Notes under the pieces: model-generated
What the model was told of the DNA's origin: nothing
What the model saw: the letters and a program-made list of their open reading frames with translations, nothing else
Databases searched by the model: none
NCBI RefSeq assembly: GCF_000759025.1
Contig: NZ_JPOS01000020.1
Span: forward strand, 62,001 to 126,000
DNA: 64,000 bases
Direction: 5' to 3'
DNA from: Phaeodactylibacter xiamenensis
GTDB taxonomy: Bacteria; Bacteroidota; Bacteroidia; Chitinophagales; Saprospiraceae
Translations under genes and position numbers: made by a program
Shown: positions 20,301 to 28,500 of the stretch, piece after piece
Position numbering within the stretch: position 1 is the first letter of the stretch
Layout: each line of letters starts with the position of its first letter

Positions 20301-21826
20301 TTGCGATCGAGCTGATGCCAGTAGACGAGGACGGCGACAACCTGCCGGACCCGGGTGCAGGCATGGCTGAGATCTGGGCGAGCGACTTCATCGCTTCTCC
20401 GATCACTGACTGCTCTGAGCCGATCAAGTACTCTATCAACCGTGTAGGCGAGCCTAACGACCCTGACCAGGCCGGCCTTGTGCTGACTTGCGACGACGAA
20501 GGCACGCTGGTGATCGAGATCTGGGCGTACGACGCAGCTGGCAACAGCGACTTCTGCGAGACTTACATCCTGGTACAGGACAACATGGGCGTATGCGGTG
20601 CAGCAGCACCAATGGCAGCCGGTGCGGTCAATACCGAGGACAACGAGCCGGTAGAAGATGTACAGGTCAGCCTTTCCGGCCAGGCATCTGATGAGATGAC
20701 AACAGAGAACGACGGCGCTTACGTATTCACGAACCTGACAGCAGGCCTTGACTACACGATCACGCCACAGCGCGACGGCGACTACCTCAACGGTGTGTCT
20801 ACGTTCGACCTGGTACTGATCAGCAAGCACATCCTGGGCGTTGGCCCGCTGAGCACGCCATACCAGCGTATCGCAGCGGACGTTAACAACTCTGGCTCTA
20901 TCACAACTCTGGACCTGATCCAGCTGCGCAAGCTGATCCTGTCTATCGATACAGAGTTCTCTAACAACACCAGCTGGCGCTTTGTAGAGGAAGCTTACGT
21001 CTTCCCAGACCCATCTAACCCATGGGCAGAGCAGTTCCCTGAAGTGATCAACATCAACGACCTGCCTGCGACAAGCATCATGGATGCGGACTTCGTAGCC
21101 GTGAAGATTGGTGATGTGAACGGTGATGCGGCAGCAAACAGCTTTGCAGTAGTTGACGAGCGCAGCTACGAAGGCACCTTTGCACTGCAGACAGACGAGC
21201 AGGAGCTGAAGGCGGGCAATGAGTACCGCGTAAGCTTCACAGCTGCTGAGCTGGCACGCATCGAGGGCTACCAGGCGACGCTGACGCTGAGCAACGGCGT
21301 AGAGCTGGTAGACATCGTAAGCGGTGTAGCTACTGAAGACAACTTCGGCCTGTCTTACCTGGGCGAAGGCATGATCACGACAAGCTGGAACGGCGAAGCA
21401 TCTGATGCAGAGCTGTTCACACTGGTATTGCGCGCAAACAGCGACGTGATGCTGAGCGAAGTACTGGGCGTAAGCTCAGCAGTTACGAAGGCAGAAGCTT
21501 ACGGCAAAGACGGCAGCTTCCAGGACGTAGCGATCGAGTTCAGCACCGGTACTGTGGCGGGCGCAGGCTTCGAGCTGTACCAGAACCAGCCGAACCCATT
21601 CAAGGGCGAGACTGTGATCGGCTTCAACCTGCCAGAGGCAGCACAGGTGACGATCACCATCAGCGACGTAACCGGCAAGTTACTGAAACTGTACCGCCAG
21701 GACGGCTCTAAGGGCTACAACCACATCACGGTTAAGTCTTCTGAGCTGGCGGCGACAGGCGTAGTATCTTACACTGTTGAAACTGGTGACTACACAGCAA
21801 CGAAGAAGATGGTAATCATCAAGTAA
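14396..21826 (+). CDS. Giant T9SS surface protein with Ig/HYR-like repeats, dockerin-like and cohesin-like modules
   Basis: 2,476 residues with a signal peptide ending in LPQAFAQ. An Fn3-like domain (about 35-125) is followed by many Ig/HYR-like repeats, recognisable by Cys pairs, DNC motifs and 'TAPxVxCP...' starts. Then come a conserved Cys-rich block (about 1960-2070), a carboxypeptidase-regulatory-like domain (about 2075-2132), a dockerin-like module (about 2130-2240; GVSTFDLVLISKHILG, then DVNNSGSITTLDLIQLRK, ending GDVNGD) and a cohesin-like domain (about 2258-2388). It ends in a type A T9SS sorting domain (ELYQNQPNPF ... TKKMVIIK). It should be exported and anchored at the outer surface. 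Codon choice is strikingly restricted (CTG for Leu, CCA for Pro, GAC, AAC, ATC), especially after about 17300. This suggests very high expression. Confidence 0.9.
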   Translation: MEKTKFTFVSPSQLAGAFAFALLTFLGLPQAFAQDCPTPSNVDVSYNCDGVVVLDWDITDPSGLVQSYTVDIENGNQPVVDFVNMTSTELTIVAGTLTPGTTYNYAITANCAASNVSSATGQIDGADIQNRQPTISITNVNNPVCPGDEFSGSFDVTVNDDGCSASYNISVGGTTFFNVPAGNTITFGGLNAAVGGTVYTVNLSLASAGGCQFNTDQTGCVSSVSATQTLTPSDSQAPGMDVTAAGGVDLGSGATLTYTPPEGECGVQLLWSVFPFDNCGGPSDIDFTASVTNDNPSVFPTASVTQDAVDVAYAVNIFAAVGTNVVTLSATDENGNNTTLTFTIEVLDVLAPEIYGPGNISVEIPACQDGGVPVNWTVSAVDDCDLDVDLVIDAGNTDPAITGSGGVLGVGSYDVAYTATDDYGNSSNYSFVVDVTQAASPAPIVDISGNGQFSVPACADDVLATFSGNIYDCDIVPGGLTLGDIQINAVGLTADAQADLFVTYVEAEEDFAYFEVAGVMTPGDYFVVFSYRDVSVDHSVSVVQDANQPAEITMPGNLSFLEPACTAGADLSFQVQITDDCDFDLSGATFTLNGATAPAIDAGASDPEAGLYVWNLSGIPAGSYTLVATFEDSNGAVSEGTATFTVTDQPDNSAPIIVYPSQNINIALDPCVENAVASQVFQITAIDNCDGDLAPTVTVSSGTGSVATIPGGYVFMGGPGVHTITITATDAAGNSRTESFAINVTQAPAPQENLACNDDINVTLDDNCSRVITADMVLEGNFGCFEESDFTVTIVNDDNPANGNILDGHGQFIYEIALADQAQPTIGFTGDFAPGNWDLIVNDPAMTVGFNGDVLELGSPGDPVTTSVANAAIAMPESGTVSFDWTFFTNEFPGGALFELFGYVIDANGNITETILASDGTVGTVGPDGTAEGSESFDLNAGDVLVFILQVDGLFPLGAEATVSNFTFEPSTQPVAGFEPCWGFVTGEDKTAPVVECPDDTDVATVSVPVQTIDGELTASDPQIELADYSCFLDYLFNIFGPITTPLAGPQYYDLIEFQVSEEDVYTIYLTAPAGWNGGAATAVFQGGFNPDSPCENILTASTADLNSANLGPVGGGINPTIRMTLPLRPYETYTVLVSSVDAEQVGPYTHTIFSDGNGLVGSWNFTQTTLPDWTTQFDTTFSALPSTTEQLVLPLFCNDFGQIYGGDAGSVAQETAFISGTYQWVGAPSATDNCDNNVGITATDSFTASGDCGDVVITRSFTATDDQGLTDECQQQITFRKPTLADVTNPPITVVVECDEDYPALANGNPAPELTGYPFIFTAFGIFDIAPNYCNIGASYEDLPTVDECEGRFKFRREWTVFDWCDPGSTVIIDQLIKVGDYTAPTVTCPSGTPIAYSTSPFSCGASFEVPMPGVSDNCSNVTVYTEIVTTTEEEVINQYGLPTGQFVIDTVVVRTIQPGANRFVSSIPFGDHFFRYVAEDDCGNETELYCPFSVIDQIEPVAVCDDQLNVSIGGGNIVPGQPALARVFASDVDEGSWDNCGDVSIAIFRNNFNPITYTCGTQNSVTGDFVDFFCCDVGVTSDITLVVTDQYGNQNSCWLSVTPEDKINPFCDAPDNVVVDCDDLPYGFDASDAGQLEDLFGMATGADNCGVASVQQVASNADLECGYGSITRIFRVTDVNGLSSTNSCVQVITINEVHNYEIYFPEDAEANCGTPTPDTVEYNELGCDLLAVTSNDEQFSASGDECYKIFRTWKVINWCQYDGESDPYIVGRDEDCNGVPGDGDRIANNGNGFWLLARPNGKIYFDQDTDETPDNNVPGINFCGVSNDYYSFEYDETGYYQYTQIIKVYDDTAPEISFTQADAFCSLDNVNCDANVTYPFSIDEDCTPDDLTIKVFLDPFLSGDLVELTGVVSGSYPDYTITVNDLPIGSHAFEVHVLDGCGNSDLAILPFDIIDCKAPAPFCLNGIAIELMPVDEDGDNLPDPGAGMAEIWASDFIASPITDCSEPIKYSINRVGEPNDPDQAGLVLTCDDEGTLVIEIWAYDAAGNSDFCETYILVQDNMGVCGAAAPMAAGAVNTEDNEPVEDVQVSLSGQASDEMTTENDGAYVFTNLTAGLDYTITPQRDGDYLNGVSTFDLVLISKHILGVGPLSTPYQRIAADVNNSGSITTLDLIQLRKLILSIDTEFSNNTSWRFVEEAYVFPDPSNPWAEQFPEVININDLPATSIMDADFVAVKIGDVNGDAAANSFAVVDERSYEGTFALQTDEQELKAGNEYRVSFTAAELARIEGYQATLTLSNGVELVDIVSGVATEDNFGLSYLGEGMITTSWNGEASDAELFTLVLRANSDVMLSEVLGVSSAVTKAEAYGKDGSFQDVAIEFSTGTVAGAGFELYQNQPNPFKGETVIGFNLPEAAQVTITISDVTGKLLKLYRQDGSKGYNHITVKSSELAATGVVSYTVETGDYTATKKMVIIK

Positions 21827-21849
21827 CCATCTCTTTGAGATATAGCCCG

Positions 21850-21924
21850 GCGGGCGCTGCTTAGGCGGCGCCCGCAGTGGGCAGACCGGGAGGCCGGGCA
21901 TCCGAAAGGGCGCCCGGCCTTTCT
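21850..21924 (+). terminator. Double hairpin terminator after the giant surface protein
   Basis: Two GC-rich hairpins follow the stop. The first pairs GCGGGCGC (21850-21857) with GCGCCCGC (21868-21875). The second pairs AGGCCGGGC (21891-21899) with GCCCGGCCT (21912-21920) and runs into TTTCTGGTTTT. This fits a strong intrinsic terminator. Confidence 0.8.
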
Positions 21925-22041
21925 GGTTTTAGTGAAACCTTTTTGAGATTTAATCCGTACAAACTAAATACTTAAAGGTGTCACTTTCCTTTGTACTTAA
22001 AAATTGCTACCTTGCACTGGAATTAATAATCTCATGATCCC

Positions 22042-22836
22042 ATGACAAAAACAATACCTCCTGTAAGGACCCTCCTTGCGGTTCCTTTCCTCTTACTCCT
22101 GCCATTCTGTGTGTCTGCACAAGTAGCTGTTTATGCTACCAGCCACACGGTAACTCCTGATGAAGAATTTACTGTTGAAATAAAAGTGCAGAACTTCGAT
22201 TCAGTCGTAGGTTGTCAGTTCAGTGTTAACTGGGACACCAAGCTGTTTAGAATCAAAGGAGATAGTGCTGTGCTGGGCGCAGAACTGACAAGTTCTATAG
22301 AAAACTTCAGCTATGCCCAGGTCGATAGTGGCTATCTGGGCTTTTTGTGGTTCGACCCGGCTATTCAGCCCGTCTCACTTGAGGATGATGCCACCTTGTT
22401 TTCCATAGAGCTTGAAGTGGTTGAAGAAGAATCAACTATTGATTCTATTCGTTTTTCCGGATTTCCAGTGATCGTGGAATTTGCCAATGCAGAGGAAGAG
22501 CAGCTCGAAGTCGACTTCATCTCAGGGGCAATAAGCATCGAAGGTATTTCGGACTTGCTGGACCGGAAAGGAAGAGAAACCGTAGCAATTACCTGTGCTC
22601 CTAATCCTTTTGAAAAGCAAACTCAGGTTAGCCTGGACTTTAAGCAGCGCGTAGATCGCGGTACTCTGCGTATCATCAATGCACAGGGGCAGGTGGTCAT
22701 GCAGCGCGAGCAGTCCTTTGACCCGGGCTTACACACGCTTGATCTGGACCGAACAGTTTTTGGCCAGTCAGGCAATTACTACCTTGAAATTAAGTCAACC
22801 GATTTTTTAGTTACCTATAAACTGATTGTCCTCTAG
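22042..22836 (+). CDS. Secreted single-cohesin protein with T9SS sorting domain
   Basis: 264 residues with a signal peptide ending in CVSAQ. Residues about 25-165 match the cohesin pattern: VTPDEEFTVEIKVQNFD, then GCQFSVNWD, then YLGFLWFDPA, DDATLFSIELEV and a closing SGAISI strand. From about 178 a type A T9SS sorting domain follows (APNPFEKQTQVSLDF, INAQGQVVM, ending TYKLIVL). This is the smallest possible surface cohesin: one domain plus an anchor. It precedes the multi-cohesin scaffold by 63 bases on the same strand, and a T-rich run with weak pairing lies between, so the two may be cotranscribed. The cohesin call is by pattern; binding to the dockerin-like modules nearby is inference. 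Confidence 0.82.
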   Translation: MTKTIPPVRTLLAVPFLLLLPFCVSAQVAVYATSHTVTPDEEFTVEIKVQNFDSVVGCQFSVNWDTKLFRIKGDSAVLGAELTSSIENFSYAQVDSGYLGFLWFDPAIQPVSLEDDATLFSIELEVVEEESTIDSIRFSGFPVIVEFANAEEEQLEVDFISGAISIEGISDLLDRKGRETVAITCAPNPFEKQTQVSLDFKQRVDRGTLRIINAQGQVVMQREQSFDPGLHTLDLDRTVFGQSGNYYLEIKSTDFLVTYKLIVL

Positions 22837-22899
22837 TTTTTTTGAAGTTGGCGTAAAACCGATTCGCCATTTTCCTAACATCCCAAATTCCGAGCACCG

Positions 22900-24429
22900 A
22901 TGGACAAAGTATTTACCAGCCTTCTGGCGGGCTTATTATTCTGTGTAGTGTCAATGTCTGCACAGCAGCCTACCTTTACAATCTCACCAACCTCTAATGA
23001 TGTACAACCGGATGATATTTTTGAAGTAGACATTACCGTGTCAGACTTCACAAACATCCTGAGCATGCAGTACGGCGTTACCTGGGACTCTACAATTATT
23101 GAGTTCCAACAGGTGAAAAATGTCAACTCCACAATCCCGGGATTTACCCTGGCTGCGGCATTTAGTACACCAAACCCCGGTGGCTCCAGCAACGTACCTG
23201 CTAATGGTATGGGCGTTTCCTGGTTCCATCCTTCTTTTATAACCCTTGACCTTCCCGATGGGACGGTTTTGTTTACCCTCGAATTTCAGGCAGTGGGCTG
23301 TGGTACTTCAGATATACAGTTTTCCGGCCCACCGACCCCAGGTATTGAATTACTTAACGGGAGCTTTACAAATGTTAGCCTCAACCCCGAAAATGCGACC
23401 GTCACCGTTAGCGGCGGCAACTGCGGCACTGTTACACCTGAAACAACCTTTAGCATTAATAACATAACGTTAGACGTTGGCGAAACAGGTTGCCTGGAAG
23501 TAGAAGTACAGGATTTCGAAAATATCACAGATGTTGCATTCAGCATTACCTACAACGCAAGCTTACTGAATTTTAGCTCGGTCGGTGGCTTTAGCCTGGC
23601 AGGTTTGGATGCAAGTGATTTTACTACCACTACTCCCGGAGTGATTACCCTTGACTGGTCCAACGCCACTGGTATTTCCCTGATCGATGGAGCAGCCATA
23701 TTCGAATTATGCTTCACTGGTGTACAGGCGGGAACAGCAAACCTTGCTTTTTCTGACAACCCCGTAGCTATTGCTGTTACAAATGGAGATGGGGAAAATG
23801 TTGATTTCATAGGACAAAACGGCGCGGTTGTGGTGCAGGACGTTCAGGTGACACTGGATTTGACCAACACCACAGTCAATGTAGGCCAGACAGGTTGCGT
23901 GGATGTCCGCGTATCTGACTTCGAAAACATCGGTGCCCTGCAACTAACCATTAATTATAATGATGCACGGCTGGACTTCGGCTCAATCACCGGAATCAAT
24001 CTTCCGGGCTTGCAGGCATCAGACTTCAATACGTCTACGCCTGGTGTGATCACACTAAGTTGGTCAAACGGAACGGGCGTAACAGAGCCTGATGGCACGA
24101 CAATATTTGAACTCTGCTTTACCGGCACCGCTGCCGGCACTGCCAGCCTATCCTTTGGTGGCGCTTCAAGTGCCCAAACGGCAAACGGTACCGCTATCGA
24201 CTTCAATGGACAGGGAGGGACGATCAACGTTAACTCGGTAAATACGGACCTTACCCTGACAGTCGAGGACGCGACCGTCAACCAGGGCGACAACGTATGC
24301 CTTGCACTGGAGATCGATAACTTTGAGGACCTCATTGGAATGTCCTTTACCGTGAGCTACAACGCATCACAGTTGAGCTATACCGGCGTGAGCAACCTGA
24401 ACACTTCCGGGCTTCAGTGTGGCAGGTAA
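22900..24429 (+). CDS. Multi-cohesin scaffold, N-terminal fragment (frameshifted)
   Basis: 509 codons, with a signal peptide (MDKVFTSLLAGLLFCVVSMSAQ), three complete cohesin-like domains (22965-23420, 23435-23830, 23845-24235) and the first part of a fourth. Typical elements are GETGCLEVEVQDFENI, FSITYNASLL, TPGVITLDWSN and IFELCFTG. Reading then shifts: relative to the next two repeat copies, five bases are missing just after 24402, so the frame runs NTSGLQCGR and stops at 24429. The original protein clearly continues in the frame that gives the ORF from 24419. The full gene is therefore 22900-31075, about 2,725 residues. It is either truly broken, switched off by a repairable lesion, or an assembly error in a repeat. 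Confidence 0.88.
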   Translation: MDKVFTSLLAGLLFCVVSMSAQQPTFTISPTSNDVQPDDIFEVDITVSDFTNILSMQYGVTWDSTIIEFQQVKNVNSTIPGFTLAAAFSTPNPGGSSNVPANGMGVSWFHPSFITLDLPDGTVLFTLEFQAVGCGTSDIQFSGPPTPGIELLNGSFTNVSLNPENATVTVSGGNCGTVTPETTFSINNITLDVGETGCLEVEVQDFENITDVAFSITYNASLLNFSSVGGFSLAGLDASDFTTTTPGVITLDWSNATGISLIDGAAIFELCFTGVQAGTANLAFSDNPVAIAVTNGDGENVDFIGQNGAVVVQDVQVTLDLTNTTVNVGQTGCVDVRVSDFENIGALQLTINYNDARLDFGSITGINLPGLQASDFNTSTPGVITLSWSNGTGVTEPDGTTIFELCFTGTAAGTASLSFGGASSAQTANGTAIDFNGQGGTINVNSVNTDLTLTVEDATVNQGDNVCLALEIDNFEDLIGMSFTVSYNASQLSYTGVSNLNTSGLQCGR

Positions 24430-25546
24430 TATTGCGAACCCAAGCCCTGGTTTTGTCACCATCAACTGGTTCGAGAACAGCCTGACGCCCATCACCCTGC
24501 CTAATGGAAGTGTGTTACTGGAAGTATGCTTTGACGCGATTGGCTCTGGTACAACTGATGTGGAGATTACCTCAGATGTAGCGGCGATCGAGTTTTCCGA
24601 TATCAATGAGAATGTGATCCCGCTGGTTTCAAACGATGGCACCGTGACGATCAACGGCGGGCCGCCTCCAACCGGTGACCTCACCCTGACAGTCGAGGAC
24701 GCGACCGTCAACCAGGGCGACAACGTATGCCTTGCACTGGAGATCGATAACTTTGAGGATCTCATTGGGATGTCCTTCACCGTGAGCTACAACGCATCAC
24801 AGTTGAGCTATACCGGCGTGAGCAACCTGAACAGCAACCTTCCGGGCTTCAGTGTGGCAGGTAATATTGCGAACCCAAGCCCTGGTTTTGTCACCATCAA
24901 CTGGTTCGAGAACAGCCTGACGCCCATCACCCTGCCCAATGGAAGTGTGTTGCTGGAAGTATGCTTTGACGCGATTGGCTCTGGTACAACTGATGTGGAG
25001 ATTACTTCAGATGTAGCGGCGATCGAGTTTTCCGATATCAATGAGAATGTGATCCCGCTGGTTTCAAACGATGGCACCGTGACGATCAACGGTGGGCCGC
25101 CTCCAACCGGTGACCTCACCCTGACAGTCGAGGACGCGACCGTCAACCAGGGCGACAACGTATGCCTTGCACTGGAGATCGATAACTTTGAGGATCTCAT
25201 TGGGATGTCCTTCACCGTGAGCTACAACGCATCACAGCTGAGCTATACCGGCGTGAGCAACCTGAACAGCAACCTTCCGGGCTTCAGTGTGGCAGGTAAT
25301 ATTGCGAACCCAAGCCCTGGTTTTGTCACCATCAACTGGTTCGAGAACAGCCTGACGCCCATCACCCTGCCCAATGGCAGTGTGTTGCTGGAAGTATGCT
25401 TTGACGCGATTGGCTCTGGTACAACTGATGTGGAGATTACTTCAGATGTAGCGGCGATCGAGTTTTCCGATATCAATGAGAATGTGATCCCGCTGGTTTC
25501 AAACGATGGCACCGTGACGATCAACGGCGGGGCGCCTCCAACCGGC
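24247..25546 (+). repeat. Three tandem, nearly identical cohesin-coding repeats (435 bp unit)
   Basis: Units begin at 24247, 24677 and 25112, each at the codons for Asp-Leu-Thr-Leu-Thr-Val-Glu-Asp. The second and third are 435 bases (145 codons) and differ by only a few third-position changes. The first is 430 bases because of the 5-base deletion. A fourth unit from 25547 has the same start but has diverged. Such identity implies recent duplication or gene conversion. Confidence 0.95.
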
Positions 25547-28500
25547 GACCTCACCCTGACAGTTGGTAATGCTTCTGCCAATCAAGGCCAAACAGTATGC
25601 GTGCCTGTTACAGTAGACAACTTCACAGATCTGGTCGGTATGTCCTTCACCGTAAGCTATGATGAGTCACTGCTGACCTACACGAATGTCCAAAACCTGA
25701 CTGGTAACCTTCCAGGCTTTAGCGTAGCTGGTAATATTGGCAACCCCGGGCCCGGGCAAGTCACGGTCAATTGGTTTGAGAATAGCCTCACGCCTACTTC
25801 ATTGCCAAATGGGACAGTGCTCTTCGAAGTGTGCTTTGAAGCATTGGGCGGTGGTTCAGCTGCAGTGGATATCACTTCTGAAGTCGCTGCCATTGAGTTT
25901 TCAGATGCCGATGAAAATGTAATTCCTCCGGTTATTGACAACGGGACCATTACTATTTCAGGTGACCCTGCACCAACGGGGCTATTCCTGACAATTGACG
26001 ATCAAACCGTTGACCCCGGCGATCAGTTTTGTACTTCCGTGAAGGCGTTCAATTTTGAAGATGTGGTCGGTATGTCCTTTACGATCAGTTACAACCCCAA
26101 TGTACTGGCGTTGGACGATATTACCAGCCTCACTTCTAATTTGCCCGGCTTCACAGAAGCGGCCAACATAGGTACGCCAAGTGCCGGGTTTATCACAGTC
26201 AACTGGTTTGAGAACAGCCTGACTCCCACGGACCTTCCGGACGGGGAAGTACTTTTTGATATTTGCTTCACCGCAACCGGTAGCGGCATTACTTCTGATA
26301 TTGAGTTTACTTCAGATGTAGCCGCTATCGAGTTCTCGGATGCGAACGAAGATATTATTCCTTTTGGCAGTGACCCTGGTACCATCACCTTTACGGGTGT
26401 AACAACGGACCTGACGCTCACCGCAGGTAGCATTGATGTAGGGCCTGCTGAGTCTTTCTGCGTTCCGGTTACGGTCCAGAATTTCGAGGACATCGTCGGT
26501 ATGTCTTTCACACTCAATTATGATGAGACGCACTTGTCTTTTGATCAGGTCACTAACCTGACCACCAATCTGACTGGTTTTACGACTGCCGGCAACATCG
26601 GTAATCCAAGCGCTGGCTTCATTACCGTCAACTGGTTTGAGAATAGCTTGATCCCCACTTCCCTCCCCGACAACGAAGTACTCTTTGAGGTTTGCTTCAC
26701 AGCACTTGGAGTAGACGGGTCGTGTTCGGACCTGGAATTCACCTCGGATGTTGCAGCTATTGAGTTTTCTGACGCTGACGAGAATGTCATTCCTGCTTTC
26801 TTCGAAGATGGCACCGTTTGCATCGAGGATGGTGTGCCAGGACAAGTGCAGGTTGAAGTTGGAGACGCCTCCGTAGATCTTGATGCCGCCGTTTGTGTCC
26901 CGGTTTCAGTGGATGCCTTTACGGATATTACAGATTTTGGCTTCACACTGGAGTATGATGCAAACGAGCTGCAGTTCGATAACCTCAATGCCATTACCTC
27001 CATGCTGCCTAACTTCACAGCAGCCAATATCAACACGTCAACACCTGGTGTCATTTCAATATCCTGGAGTGGTGCTGCTGCTACATTAGCCAATGGCACT
27101 GTACTCTTCGATTTGTGCTTCACGGCAATTGGCACAGAAGATACTTGCTCAGACGTCGTCATAACAGGCTCGGCCGAGCCTATCAACTTTACCAGCAGTA
27201 CGCTGGGTAGCCTCAGCTTTAGTGGGGAAGAGGGCACGATTTGTATCAACTCTGCCTTTGATGGTTTCCGGCTTTCTATCCCGGATCAGACCGTACAGCC
27301 CGGCGATCAGGTATGCGTGCCGGTCAACGTGCTGAATTTCCTGGATGTGGTTGGTTTTGCCTTTACGATCAACTACGATCAAACCCAGCTGAGTTTCCAA
27401 AACATAAGCAACCTTAACCCCTCAATTCCGGATTTCTCACTGGCGGGCAACTTCGGTACGCCCACCCAAATCGGAGCAGGCAATATCTCGGTGAACTGGT
27501 TTAGCCAGTCTATCACACCGGTCAACCTGCCAAATGGCGCGGCACTGTTTGAAATCTGTTTCACCGCTATTGGCGATGACGGCGATATGTCCGACATTAC
27601 ATTCTCCAGTAGCGTGACCCCCATTGAGATATCAGACAGCAACGGCGATGTCATCCCATTCAACAGCCTGCCTGGTACGATTACGATATCTGCCGTGCAA
27701 CCTCCAAGTATTGCACAGGTGAATATTACTGATGTAGACTGTTTCGGAGAGAACACAGGTGCCATTGCGCTGACCGTTAATGGTGGTACAGGCGGCCCCT
27801 ACAGCTACAATTGGAATAACAACGCCACAACAGCTACAATTAACAACCTTGCTGCCGGTAATTACACAGTTACTGTTACCGATATGGGCAGCGGAGGCTT
27901 GACAACAACTGCTACCTACACGGTAGATGGTCCATCCAGCGCGGTTTCCTTGAGCGGCGGTGTTACCGCACCCACTTGTTTAAATGGAACTAATGGTGCG
28001 ATTAACCTGAATATTTCCGGTGGCAACCCGGGCTACACCATCTCATGGGATAGCGGCATTCAATCCGGGCAGACCAATCCAAGTAACCTTCCGGGCGGCA
28101 CCTACTGTGTTACCGTTACCGATGAGAATGGCTGTACTGCTGAAAATTGCTACAACGTGCCTAACGGCACAGGTCAGGGCGGCACCATAAACTCAACTGT
28201 GGAGGACGAGAGCTGTGCCGGCGAAAATGATGGCTCTATTGCACTTTCTGTCAGTGGTGCGGTAGGCACAGCTAACTACTTCTGGAGCACGGCACCTGGT
28301 GTTCCGGGGGCTTCAACCCTGAACAACCTCTCTCCCGGCACTTACTCCGTAACGGTACTAGATGACGCGAGCTGCCAGAGTACAGCCAGCTTTCAGATAG
28401 ACGACGCCAGCCCTATCAACTTGCTTGAAGGAGTAACCGATGTAAGCTGCGCAGGAGAAGCAACAGGTGTGATTAACCTGGCTGTTTCCGGCGGCAACGG

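Noticed and set aside
19007-20830. Long antisense frames (162 and 199 codons) inside the giant surface protein gene
   Set aside because: They arise from the restricted codon choice of the sense gene, which removes stops on the other strand. They have no signal, domain or upstream site of their own.
24247-25546. CRISPR array or satellite repeat
   Set aside because: The repeats are 435 bp, in frame, without unique spacers, and each codes for one cohesin-like domain.
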